64,000 nucleotides of DNA from Ferruginibacter paludis. Lineage in GTDB: Bacteria; Bacteroidota; Bacteroidia; Chitinophagales; Chitinophagaceae. How positions within the stretch are numbered: position 1 is the stretch's first letter; every line of letters begins with the position of its first letter. The stretch is from the NCBI RefSeq assembly GCF_030409685.1, contig NZ_JAUFQJ010000023.1, forward strand, positions 38,697 to 102,696, in the 5' to 3' direction. This document shows, one piece after another, positions 41,939-50,294 of this stretch. The notes under the pieces are model-generated. The model searched no databases. It saw nothing but the letters and a program-made list of their open reading frames with translations, and was not told the origin of the DNA. A program made the position numbers and the translations under genes.

Positions 41939-41966
41939 GTACATCATCGGCGTCGCACTCTTGTAC
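41939..41966 (+). repeat. GGCGTCGCAC hairpin repeat, copy B
   Basis: Stem GTACA / TGTAC encloses the core GGCGTCGCAC. The fourth stem pair is C-G here, A-T in copy A and G-T in copy C, which is covariation in favour of a folded form. It lies between converging mntH and GH5 genes. Confidence 0.7.
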
Positions 41967-41997
41967 ATCATACATTATTGACCCTTGGGCTTCACCA

Positions 41998-42027
41998 GGC
42001 GGGCCATCCAAAAAATGGTGGCTCACC
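41998..42027. repeat. Diverged copy of the 30-bp GGTGAG..CTCACC hairpin
   Basis: This 30-bp segment is 24/30 identical to the hairpin at 59627-59656, including an A-run loop and the right arm GGTGGCTCACC. It lies directly behind hairpin repeat B, so two repeat families abut. Confidence 0.55.
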
Positions 42028-42038
42028 TCTGTTGGGTG

Positions 42039-42995
42039 TTATTTTTTCCCTGCCTTGCTTCGCAACAACTCCCGTGTTTTAATGCCCGACTCTTTGAGGT
42101 CATCTGTTTTCCAGTTGCCAAAATCAGATGCACTTTTATTGAGTACTGAACAGGTTTCATCTTTATCCGAAACTGACCAGGTGATCCAGCTTAATTTTCT
42201 TGCATCCATCCATTTGATCCATTTATTCCATTCATCATAATCAATCGGGCCATTGCCTGTAGCCTGCATGCCTGCTGATTCTGAAACAAAAATGGGCAGG
42301 CCTTTTGCAATTGCCGCATCTGCCTTATCGCGTAAAATTTGCTTGTGCGTACCTGCATAAAAATGCAATGAATACATCAGGTTTTTGAAGCCTGCGATAG
42401 GGTCCTCTGCAGGCAGATTAACGTCCTGATCCCAATGCGGACTGCCAACCAAAATAACATTGTTGCTGTCAATGGCACGTATGGCAGTAATCAATTCGGT
42501 GGAATATTTTTTTACCTCCGGCCATGTTTCATAGTCGGGCTCGTTGAACAGTTCATAAATAATGTTGGGATACTTGCCGTAAGTGGTTGCCATTTCTTTA
42601 AAAAATTCATTGGCTTCCTTTTGATTGATGTTATGGCTGTGCCAGTCGATGATAACATATACACCATCAATGATTGCCTGGTCAACCACTGTCTTAATCA
42701 GTTTTTTTTGAGTGGCTGAATCCTTCAAATAACCCTTATCAGGCTCAACACCCAGTGCTGCACGTACTACACTGCACTTCCAGTCTTTGTATAACCACCT
42801 TACAGCAGAAGCGGTATAAAACCGCGGATGAAAACAGCTCCAGCCAAAACTCATGCCGTTCAATACTACCGGCTGGTTGTTTTGATCTACCAGTTGCGTG
42901 CCTTCTACTTTTAACTGGCCGTGTATTTTGACAGGCTGCGCAACAACGCGGGTAATGCTGATTAAAAAGATAATTGCAATGGATAGTCGTTTCAT
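42039..42995 (-). CDS. Glycoside hydrolase family 5 endo-glycanase
   Basis: The 318-residue secreted enzyme (signal peptide MKRLSIAIIFLISITRVVAQ) is a single GH5 (probably subfamily 2) catalytic domain. Seen: NGMSFGWSCFHPRFYTASAV, VYVIIDWHSHNINQ, the acid/base Glu in IIYELFNEPDYETW, VGSPHWDQDV, LHFYAGTH and the nucleophile Glu in IFVSESAGMQATG. The family cleaves internal beta-1,4 bonds of cellulose, glucomannan or mannan. The other genes of this cluster suggest glucomannan. Last gene of the minus-strand mannan run, 122 bp after an SGNH esterase. Confidence 0.9.
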   Translation of the reverse strand: MKRLSIAIIFLISITRVVAQPVKIHGQLKVEGTQLVDQNNQPVVLNGMSFGWSCFHPRFYTASAVRWLYKDWKCSVVRAALGVEPDKGYLKDSATQKKLIKTVVDQAIIDGVYVIIDWHSHNINQKEANEFFKEMATTYGKYPNIIYELFNEPDYETWPEVKKYSTELITAIRAIDSNNVILVGSPHWDQDVNLPAEDPIAGFKNLMYSLHFYAGTHKQILRDKADAAIAKGLPIFVSESAGMQATGNGPIDYDEWNKWIKWMDARKLSWITWSVSDKDETCSVLNKSASDFGNWKTDDLKESGIKTRELLRSKAGKK

Positions 42996-43117
42996 AATTT
43001 GATGTCTGATTTTTTGATGTCTGATGTCTTTCGAGACGAAGCTGCTTTATTAGTTTGTTATCTCCTTCTATTCGTGATACCTGAATTTTTAATTTTGATT
43101 TTTTACTTGGTTTTTCA

Positions 43118-43717
43118 TTAACCCAAACCCACTGGCATCAAAATTTTAAACATCTCCTCCGCCACCAGCTGATTGCCTTTATCATTTAAATGCACGCCGT
43201 CAGTCGTTAATATCCCAGCGGTTTTGTTTTTTGAATTATATGATCGCTCATAATTTTTAAAAGCAGAACGCAAATCTACCAGCGGACACTTAAGTTGTTT
43301 TGCCAAATTGGTCACTACTGCTGAATATGCATCCAGGTCTGCATCCTGGGTATTTTTTTTCGGCTTTTCCCCAATCACCGAAGTTGTACAAAGGACAACA
43401 CGGATGTTTTTTGACTGCAATTTTTTTATAATGGCCCGGTAAAATTCCTCAAATTTTTCAATCTCTGTTCCTACACCTGCCATCTTATGCCACACATCGT
43501 TGATCCCAACATAAATAACGACAATATCCGGATTGAAATCAATTACATCAGCCTCAAGCCGAAGATACAAATCGTAGACTTTGTTACCGTTGATTCCAGC
43601 ACCAATCAATTCAACCGCATTCCCGCCTTTATTAATTTTATTTTGCAACAGGTCAATATAGCCTTTGTTCAGTGTACCTGCTTTTGTTATAGAATCACCG
43701 AAGAATATTATTTTCAT
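43118..43717 (-). CDS. SGNH/GDSL hydrolase in the mannan cluster
   Basis: The 199-residue protein is a bare SGNH domain without a signal peptide: MKIIFFGDSITKAG (Ser), LIGAGINGNKVYDL (Gly), VVIYVGINDVWHKM (Asn) and TTDGVHLNDKGNQLVAEEM (Asp-x-x-His). It probably deacetylates a sugar or short oligosaccharide in the cytosol. Its place between the 2-epimerase and GH5 genes suggests acetylated mannan oligosaccharides as substrate, which is inference. Confidence 0.85.
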   Translation of the reverse strand: MKIIFFGDSITKAGTLNKGYIDLLQNKINKGGNAVELIGAGINGNKVYDLYLRLEADVIDFNPDIVVIYVGINDVWHKMAGVGTEIEKFEEFYRAIIKKLQSKNIRVVLCTTSVIGEKPKKNTQDADLDAYSAVVTNLAKQLKCPLVDLRSAFKNYERSYNSKNKTAGILTTDGVHLNDKGNQLVAEEMFKILMPVGLG

Positions 43718-43831
43718 TTCCCAGATTTAAGGCTGCAGCTAACAAGTTTTAGCGAATACAATTCTAATCCCCCGCAACTGCCTTTAAAAGTAATCTTTTA
43801 TCATAAACAGCTGACGATATTCATCACAAAA

Positions 43832-45025
43832 TTACAGGTCCGTATTTATTCTTTTAAACAATTCCATGCAGGCCCGGCTGTTATGATACGGGCATTTCCA
43901 TAAACCTACTTTATCCTCTTGCTGCATCGGCTGATTGTGCTCATCCAACCCCCAAATCCATTCGCCATTTGTCGCCTTAATTGACTTTTTTATAAACTCC
44001 CAGCTGTCAACAGAGTGCTGTAAATACTGCTGGTTTCCGGTAATCTGCCAGGTGTTGTAAAAACCAATCATCGCTTCTGCCTGCGGCCACCAATGCTTTT
44101 GCTTTACCAGGTGATCGCCGTCTTTTTCATACCACATTCCTCCATCTGTATCAAGGCCCTCAATGGCCGCATTGGCTAAGTTAACAGCGATTTCTTTTAA
44201 ATCTTCTATCAATGATGCATCTCCTGTTACTGCCGCAGCTTCCAGTAATAACCAGGCGGCTTCAATATCATGTCCGTAAGAAATAATATGACTCTTTACC
44301 TGCCAGGTTTCATTAAAAAATAAATTGAGGTGCCAGGTATTTTTATCAATAATGTGACTTGTGAAATTATTAATCAATAGTACAATGCTGCGGTGTAGTT
44401 TTTCATCTGGCCAGATGCGGTATAAATTGGTATACGCTTCCAATATATGCAGGTGCGTATTCATGGTCTTTTTTTCGTTGGCATCCTTGCTGCTCAAACG
44501 CAAGTCACCAATTGGTTGCCAGTCACGGGTAAAGGCTTCCAGGTAACCGGTTTGATGGCTATCAAAACTATACTGCTCTATTAGATGATACAGCCCTATG
44601 GCCCTTCTTTTAGCATCTTCCAGTTGCGTACTTTGGTAATATTCACTGTAAGCATATAATAAAAAAGCAATGGCATACACCTGCTTTTTTGTATCAGCCG
44701 GTTCGCCTTTAAAATTGACAGACCAAAAAGTACCGCCTGCTGCTGTATCAATAAAATATTGATTGATGTATTTATACGCACGGTGTGCCAGCGGGAGGTA
44801 TTGCACATTGCCTGTACAATTGTATGCAGCAGCGAATGACCATAAAATTCTCGCATTTAATACAGCGCCCCTGGGTGCTGTTTCATCTATGGTATTGGCA
44901 TGATCAATTTTTCCATAAAAGCCGCCATACTTTTCATCCGGAGTGTATTGCATCCAATACTTTAAAATCTCACTTAATTCCTTTTGCAGTTCGCTGCTGT
45001 ATCGTTGCAGCAAGTGGGTCATCAT
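43832..45025 (-). CDS. Cellobiose/mannobiose 2-epimerase (AGE family)
   Basis: The enzyme interconverts beta-1,4-mannobiose and mannosyl-glucose (or cellobiose and glucosyl-mannose). The 397-residue alpha6/alpha6 barrel, with no signal peptide, has GAVLNARILWSFAAAYNCTG, SYGHDIEAAWLLLEAA, KQHWWPQAEAMIGFYN and WKCPYHNSRACMELF, all conserved in characterised cellobiose 2-epimerases. The GH130 phosphorylase gene lies 93 bp upstream and a GH26 mannanase before that, the same set as the Bacteroides fragilis mannan pathway. The two adjacent start ATGs (45025, 45022) cannot be told apart. Confidence 0.92.
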   Translation of the reverse strand: MMTHLLQRYSSELQKELSEILKYWMQYTPDEKYGGFYGKIDHANTIDETAPRGAVLNARILWSFAAAYNCTGNVQYLPLAHRAYKYINQYFIDTAAGGTFWSVNFKGEPADTKKQVYAIAFLLYAYSEYYQSTQLEDAKRRAIGLYHLIEQYSFDSHQTGYLEAFTRDWQPIGDLRLSSKDANEKKTMNTHLHILEAYTNLYRIWPDEKLHRSIVLLINNFTSHIIDKNTWHLNLFFNETWQVKSHIISYGHDIEAAWLLLEAAAVTGDASLIEDLKEIAVNLANAAIEGLDTDGGMWYEKDGDHLVKQKHWWPQAEAMIGFYNTWQITGNQQYLQHSVDSWEFIKKSIKATNGEWIWGLDEHNQPMQQEDKVGLWKCPYHNSRACMELFKRINTDL

Positions 45026-45118
45026 CGTATGAAATGTATTTTAGAAGAAATGTCAGCAACACAAAATTATTTACTGAAGCAGCATTGCTGAACACCTGCA
45101 ACTGCCTTTACTAAAAAA

Positions 45119-46327
45119 TTATTCCGCAACTTGCAAATGCAGTTTACCATCTGATTTAACAGCTTTATTGGCGTCAATAATCTTATTGATCAGACTTACC
45201 GAGGCTGCTGAACACCAGCCATCCGGCGATGTATGGGTAACATAATCCACCAGCTGTTCAACAGTAGATGTGGCCACATGCATCCTGCTGTCTGAAGAAG
45301 CATAGTATATAAAAACAGTTCCGTTTTCGTCTGCAATCCAGCCATTGCTGAACACTACATTGCTCACATCACCTGTGCGCTCATCGCCTTCCGGCGCTAA
45401 AAAATAACCGCCCGGTTTGTAGATTACTTTGGTGATATCATGTAAGTCGGTCATAAACATGTACAACGTGTAACGCAGTCCGGCTGCGGTATTGCGTACA
45501 CCATGCGCCAGGTGCAGCCAGCCGCTGCTGGTTTTAATCGGCGCCGGTCCAAGCCCGTTTTTCATTTCAAAAATTGAATGGTATACCCGGGGATCGATCA
45601 CCGTTTCTTTTTTGATTACAGCATTGGTGATATCCGGTGCCAGGCCAAAACCTATACCACCACCCTCACCTGCCTCAATAAAACTATCCTGTGGTCTTGT
45701 GTAAAAGGCGTATTGCCCCTGCACAAATTCAGGATGCAACACTACATTTCTTTGCTGCGCAGAAGGTGTTATCAGATCGGGCAAACGGTCCCATTTCAGG
45801 AGGTCTTTTGTACGGGCAATGCCGCATTGTGCAATAGCCGCAGACTGATCACCGGGTGCAGCGTTGGGATCCTTTCTTTCTGTACAAAAGAGACCATAAA
45901 TCCAGCCGTCTTCATGTGCAATAAGGCGCATATCATAAATGTTTGTATCCGGCACGGCCGTTTCCGGCATATTAACAGGATATTCCCAAAACGTAAAATT
46001 ATCAATGCCATTGGCGCTTTCTGCAACCGCAAAAAATGATTTCCTGTCCGCACCTTCTACTCTTGCTATCAATACATATTTCCCGTTCCATTTGATGGCA
46101 CCGGCGTTAAAAGTGGCGTTAATACCAAAGCGTTCCATCAGGTAAGGATTAGTAGTTGCATTTAAATCGTACCGCCAAAAAACAGGTGTATGGGCTGCAG
46201 AGAGTATTGTATTTTCGTAGCGATCGAATACCCCGTTGCCCCCTGTAAGTTTTGTGTTAGGTTTTGTTAGCAACAGTTGGTGGGCCTGCAATAACTGTTG
46301 TAGTCTGGTATTAAATTGGCGGTGCAT
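45119..46327 (-). CDS. GH130 4-O-beta-D-mannosyl-D-glucose phosphorylase
   Basis: It phosphorolyses mannosyl-glucose to alpha-mannose-1-phosphate and glucose in the cytosol. The 402-residue five-bladed propeller protein shows LTGGNGVFDRYENTILSAAHTP split over its N terminus, NPYLMERFGINATFNAGAI, the catalytic Asp in NIYDMRLIAHEDG, HPEFVQGQYAFYTRPQ, and APIKTSSGWLHLAHGVRNTA. These match the GH130_1 branch, to which the B. fragilis enzyme belongs. It is placed between GH26 and the 2-epimerase that makes its substrate. Confidence 0.92.
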   Translation of the reverse strand: MHRQFNTRLQQLLQAHQLLLTKPNTKLTGGNGVFDRYENTILSAAHTPVFWRYDLNATTNPYLMERFGINATFNAGAIKWNGKYVLIARVEGADRKSFFAVAESANGIDNFTFWEYPVNMPETAVPDTNIYDMRLIAHEDGWIYGLFCTERKDPNAAPGDQSAAIAQCGIARTKDLLKWDRLPDLITPSAQQRNVVLHPEFVQGQYAFYTRPQDSFIEAGEGGGIGFGLAPDITNAVIKKETVIDPRVYHSIFEMKNGLGPAPIKTSSGWLHLAHGVRNTAAGLRYTLYMFMTDLHDITKVIYKPGGYFLAPEGDERTGDVSNVVFSNGWIADENGTVFIYYASSDSRMHVATSTVEQLVDYVTHTSPDGWCSAASVSLINKIIDANKAVKSDGKLHLQVAE

Positions 46328-46413
46328 ATGGCTTTATTGAACAATATCAGGTTGCGAAATATGGTTGAATTGTTTATAATGAGTAAATGATTTATTCAAT
46401 GAAACCGGGGTTG

Positions 46414-47538
46414 CTACTGTTGATATAGTTTGTTCTTTCTCGCCTTGTTTTCAAAAATGAACTGGTTCATCAAAGCCAACCGTTTAAAATCAGTGGCCGA
46501 TAACTGGCCTTTGTAAGGCACATAAAACTCTGTTTCCTCCGCTGACTTTTGTCCAGCATTTCTCCAGGCCAATGCATAGGCGATGGCATGATTTTTCGTT
46601 GCCCTGGCAAAAACATTCGTCCACCATGTTGCATCGGGAACGGCATTGTATCCAAACTCAGTAAGCGCCGGAATTTTAGTTTTGGCGGCCGCTATTTTTT
46701 CAAGCATAGTCAAACTCCTGCCTGTTTCAGCAATAAACCGGTCATTCGCTACAATGTCACCTTTCTGATAAATATCAAAGCCGATCACGTCAACAAAATC
46801 GTCCCCCGGGTATCGTTCAAGGTATTCCTCTTCCGTTGCAAAACGGTCTGTATTATAAGCGTACAGCAGGTTGTGTACATTTTTTTTATCGCGTAAATAG
46901 GTCTCTGTAAAACGGTACAATTGTTTCAGTTGATCCGGCGTACAATGGCTTTTACCCCACCAAAACCAGCTGCCATTCAGTTCGTGAAACGGGCGAAATA
47001 TCACGGGAATTAATTCTCCTTTTGGCCCTTTCAAATCCAGCATAAAAGCGGCTACTTTATCCAGCCATGTTGTATACAATTCATTTTTTTCGCCACCAGG
47101 TAAAATGGCTGCAACAGTGCCGGGTGCAGGATCCCAGGCCGTTTTACCGGTTAATGGATTGTTTACATGCCAGCTGATGGTTATTACACTACCCTTTTTA
47201 TAGGCCTCTTTTATGTACCCTTTCATTTTCTCAAATGGCACCCCATCTAAATTTACGGGTGCATCCAATTCAAGCCTTCCGAGTTCCCATCCGTACACTG
47301 CAGGGTATTGTCCTGAACTTTCCTTTACATCGCTACGGCCTGGCTGGTATTTCCATCCTACACCATATGCCAGGTCATCCTGGTGGCCAAACATAATGCC
47401 GTTGTTTTTTTGCTTTTGTAAATTGACAAACAACAGTTTTGCTTCTTTGGTTGCCTGCTTATCTGCTGTTTGGGCAAACACTGATAACCTTAACAACACT
47501 GCGCCAGCTAAACAAAAACAAACAATACCTTTTTTCAA
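46414..47538 (-). CDS. GH26 beta-mannanase
   Basis: The 374-residue enzyme hydrolyses beta-1,4-mannan, releasing mannobiose. GH26 features: NNGIMFGHQDDLAYGVGW, the acid/base Glu in IFRPFHELNGSWFWWGKSHC, DVIGFDIYQKGD and the nucleophile Glu in PALTEFGYNAVP. The start is taken as TTG at 47538, which gives a proper signal peptide (MKKGIVCFCLAGAVLLRLSVFAQ). No in-frame ATG exists upstream of that signal, and the alternative TTG at 47634 would add 32 residues of non-signal sequence. First gene of the minus-strand mannan run, divergent from the AraC gene. Confidence 0.9.
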   Translation of the reverse strand: MKKGIVCFCLAGAVLLRLSVFAQTADKQATKEAKLLFVNLQKQKNNGIMFGHQDDLAYGVGWKYQPGRSDVKESSGQYPAVYGWELGRLELDAPVNLDGVPFEKMKGYIKEAYKKGSVITISWHVNNPLTGKTAWDPAPGTVAAILPGGEKNELYTTWLDKVAAFMLDLKGPKGELIPVIFRPFHELNGSWFWWGKSHCTPDQLKQLYRFTETYLRDKKNVHNLLYAYNTDRFATEEEYLERYPGDDFVDVIGFDIYQKGDIVANDRFIAETGRSLTMLEKIAAAKTKIPALTEFGYNAVPDATWWTNVFARATKNHAIAYALAWRNAGQKSAEETEFYVPYKGQLSATDFKRLALMNQFIFENKARKNKLYQQ

Positions 47539-47857
47539 AACGACGATTTTAGCAGGTGATAAGTAAAAGATAACAAGTCCATTAAAAATGCCGGGATAAA
47601 TTTTTGTAAATGGGTTGAATACCGATGGCAACAAAATTAATGAGAATACTTGCCTGTTTGCTAATACTATCTTATCTTATCATTGATTTAATTTGATTTG
47701 AGGTAAACTTTTACGACAAAGTCTTTCCTCTTTTAAAATAGTTTTATTGGTATAAATTGGGTTGATTTGGCAAAAAAAGCGCTGGTACTATTTTAGTTAT
47801 TATTTTGTATTTTCACTTAGCTGTAAACGATTTTCCATTAAAGTTGTCATATAAAAA
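47539..47857. other. Divergent regulatory region of the mannan locus
   Basis: The 319-bp gap between the GH26 and AraC genes is A+T-rich and non-coding. It holds the 12-mer TGTAAACGATTT at 47822-47833 (also before the sugar isomerase gene at 3375). No exact TAnnTTTG box was found. Binding sites for the AraC protein are expected here but cannot be defined by eye. Confidence 0.5.
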
Positions 47858-48736
47858 ATGCATAAAAATATAGTTAGAGAAATTACACCTTTAACGCAAA
47901 ATGACTGCTTCACTATTTTTAGCAGGGTAAAAAAAGAGTTTAATTTTCCACTTCACTATCACGAGGAATTTGAACTGAACCTCATCATCAACGCGAAGGG
48001 TGCCAAACGGATCGTGGGTGATCACATTGAGCTGATTGACGACGTTGAGCTGGTATTGGTTGGCCCTAACTTATCGCACGCCTGGTTTACTGCCCAGTGC
48101 GAAAGCACCGACATAAAGGAAGTGACCATACAGTTTCACAAAGATCTTTTTGACGAAAAATTCCTTCGCCGCAACCAGTTAAGTTTCATCCGTAAACTGT
48201 TTGATCAATCGGCCAAAGGCATTTTATTTTCCAAAGAAACAGCGAATGCCATTGCGCCCCGGATAGTTTCGCTGCACCAAAAAAGTGGTTTTGATTCTGT
48301 GATGTCGCTGATTAACATCCTGCATGATCTTTCCACCTCGCGTAATATCAGAACCCTGTCGGAAGCCACATTCAATAACGAGTTTCAGTTTAACTTCAAC
48401 AGCCGCCGCATTGAAAAGGCTTTTGAGTACATGAATAAAAATTACGACAAACCAATCACGCTCGGCGATATTGCGAGACTGGTAAATATGACGGATGTTT
48501 CCTTCAGCCGGTTTATAAAAAAGCGCACTGGCATTACGTTTATCGACAGCTTAAATGAAATCAGGCTGGGCCATGCCAGCCGTATTTTGATCGACACCAC
48601 CAACTCTATCGCCGAAGTAAGTTACAGTTGCGGTTTTAATAATATCTCCAATTTTAATCGTTTATTTAAAAAGAAAAAAAACTGTACACCAAAAGAATTC
48701 AGGGAAAATTTTTCGGGCACAAGGACATTTTTTTAG
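47858..48736 (+). CDS. AraC-family transcriptional regulator of the mannan locus
   Basis: The 292-residue regulator has an N-terminal cupin sugar-sensing domain (EFNFPLHYHEEFELNLIINA, RIVGDHIELIDD) and a C-terminal AraC DNA-binding domain with two helix-turn-helix motifs (ITLGDIARLVNMTDVSFSRF and SIAEVSYSCGFNNISNFNRL) ending in KNCTPKEFRE. It is transcribed divergently from GH26, so it is a good candidate activator of the mannan genes, responding to a mannan-derived sugar (inference). Confidence 0.88.
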   Translation: MHKNIVREITPLTQNDCFTIFSRVKKEFNFPLHYHEEFELNLIINAKGAKRIVGDHIELIDDVELVLVGPNLSHAWFTAQCESTDIKEVTIQFHKDLFDEKFLRRNQLSFIRKLFDQSAKGILFSKETANAIAPRIVSLHQKSGFDSVMSLINILHDLSTSRNIRTLSEATFNNEFQFNFNSRRIEKAFEYMNKNYDKPITLGDIARLVNMTDVSFSRFIKKRTGITFIDSLNEIRLGHASRILIDTTNSIAEVSYSCGFNNISNFNRLFKKKKNCTPKEFRENFSGTRTFF

Positions 48737-48770
48737 TAGCCATTTGAAAGTATTTTTGCCCGGGAGCTTT

Positions 48771-48801
48771 GTAGAACGGAATTGGCGTCGCACTCTTTTA
48801 C
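48771..48801 (+). repeat. GGCGTCGCAC hairpin repeat, copy C
   Basis: Stem GTAGA / TTTAC (one G-T wobble) encloses the core GGCGTCGCAC. It lies between the converging AraC and folC genes. Confidence 0.7.
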
Positions 48802-48875
48802 TGCATATTTCCAGGCAGCATTGCTTTCCAAATTGCAGTATATCAGTTTAACGAAGTTGTTAGTTTTGAAGCAAA

Positions 48876-50180
48876 TTATTTTACTTCTCCAACCAAAAAC
48901 ACACTTCCGCAAACGATAATAACATCATCTTTACCTGCAGCATTTTTTGCACTGTGTATGGCATCATTTACATCATCAAAACAATTACCTGTTAAACCAG
49001 CAGTCGAAGCTTTCGCCTGCAGTTCCGCAGCCGGCAATGCTCTTGGGATATGTGCATTGGTAAAATAATAACGGGCGTTTGAAGGCAACAACGATAACAC
49101 TTTACTAACCTCTTTATCTTTCACCATCCCCATAATAAAATGAATGGTTCGCTTTACCGAAGTATCATTTTTACCAATCCATTTTATTTGCTCCAGCACT
49201 TGCTTTATCCCGTCTTGGTTGTGGGCCACATCCAGCACCAGCATTGGGTTTTGGCCTATTACATCCCAGCGGCCATGCAAGCCGGTAATTAACTTTGTAT
49301 TGGCCAATGCGTATTTTTCTGCCGCATCGGCTATCGTAAATCCAAGTGTTGTTAAAATGCCTTCGGCGCACAAAACCGTGCACAGGTTTTTCGATTGATA
49401 AATGCCATTCAGGTCAAGTGTAAAATTTTCTTTTACATCGTTGGTAATATCGGTAACTGTGCATTGCAATGTTTGTGCAGTTACTGTTATATCACCTACA
49501 TTATATTTATCCTGTGCAAAATAAATGGGCGCATTGCATTGGGCGGCTTTATTGTCAAAAATGGCTTTTGTTTCCGGGATCCATTCGCCGATTACTACCG
49601 GAATGTTTGGCTTGATTATGCCTGCCTTTTCAGCCCCAATTTTTTCAAGCGTATCGCCCAATATATTCATATGATCATAACCGATATTGGTAATGATGGA
49701 CAGGATGGGTGTGATAATATTGGTGCTATCCAGCCGGCCGCCGAGGCCGGTTTCTATGATGGCAATATCTACTTTTTGCTGCGCAAAATAATCGAAAGCC
49801 ATTGCCATGGTGAGTTCAAAAAAAGAGGGTTCAATCTGCTGTGAAATTTGCCGGGTTCTTGCAACAAAATCAACTACAAAGTCTTCCTCAATCATTTCCC
49901 CGTTGATCTTTATACGTTCCCTGAAATCTTTTAAATGTGGTGAAGTATAAAGGCCGGTTTTATAACCTGCCTGCTGCAGCATGGCCGCCATCATATGACT
50001 GGTACTGCCTTTGCCATTGGTACCAGCAATGTGTACGCTTTTAAATTTGGTCTGCGGATTATCGAGTGCATTGCACAGGGCAATACTGTTATGCAGATCT
50101 TCTTTATAGGCCGCCGCACCAATGCGGCTGTACATAGGTAATTGAGCAAATAGATAATCAATTGTTTGCTGGTAATTCAT
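48876..50180 (-). CDS. folC: Bifunctional folylpolyglutamate synthase/dihydrofolate synthase
   Basis: FolC adds glutamate to dihydropteroate and folates in the cytosol. The 434-residue Mur-ligase family protein has the P-loop VHIAGTNGKGSTSHMMAAML, YTSPHLKDFRERIKING, IIETGLGGRLDSTNII, ITNIGYDHMNILGDTLEKIG and the C-terminal LVLDVAHNQDGIKQVLEQ. A perfect -7 box (TATATTTG, complement of 50185-50192) ends 5 nt before the ATG, so transcription should begin at or next to the start codon. Confidence 0.95.
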   Translation of the reverse strand: MNYQQTIDYLFAQLPMYSRIGAAAYKEDLHNSIALCNALDNPQTKFKSVHIAGTNGKGSTSHMMAAMLQQAGYKTGLYTSPHLKDFRERIKINGEMIEEDFVVDFVARTRQISQQIEPSFFELTMAMAFDYFAQQKVDIAIIETGLGGRLDSTNIITPILSIITNIGYDHMNILGDTLEKIGAEKAGIIKPNIPVVIGEWIPETKAIFDNKAAQCNAPIYFAQDKYNVGDITVTAQTLQCTVTDITNDVKENFTLDLNGIYQSKNLCTVLCAEGILTTLGFTIADAAEKYALANTKLITGLHGRWDVIGQNPMLVLDVAHNQDGIKQVLEQIKWIGKNDTSVKRTIHFIMGMVKDKEVSKVLSLLPSNARYYFTNAHIPRALPAAELQAKASTAGLTGNCFDDVNDAIHSAKNAAGKDDVIIVCGSVFLVGEVK

Positions 50181-50184
50181 TGCG

Positions 50185-50192
50185 CAAATATA
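50185..50192 (-). promoter_or_regulatory. -7 box of folC, predicting a leaderless transcript
   Basis: TATATTTG on the minus strand ends 5 nt before the folC ATG (50180), so the predicted transcription start coincides with the start codon. No -33 TTG at 17-23 bp was seen. Confidence 0.4.
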
Positions 50193-50234
50193 GAACGCTT
50201 ACCGCTTAGATGAAAGCTAAATTGAAATACAAAT

Positions 50235-50264
50235 TTTAAAACGTCCGACGCCATTGAAGCTAAA
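50235..50264 (-). repeat. GGCGTCGCAC hairpin repeat, copy E (inverted, diverged)
   Basis: Read on the minus strand, TTTAGCTTCAATGGCGTCGG matches the left half of copy A, with one core change (GGCGTCGGAC) and a short TTTA/TAAA stem. It lies between folC and the TonB-like gene. Confidence 0.5.
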
Positions 50265-50294
50265 CCAGGAAACAAACGCCCGGCTCAAAAAATA

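Noticed and set aside
48735..48876. Intrinsic terminator between the AraC and folC genes
   Set aside because: The only hairpin is repeat copy C, which lacks a U-tract in either direction.
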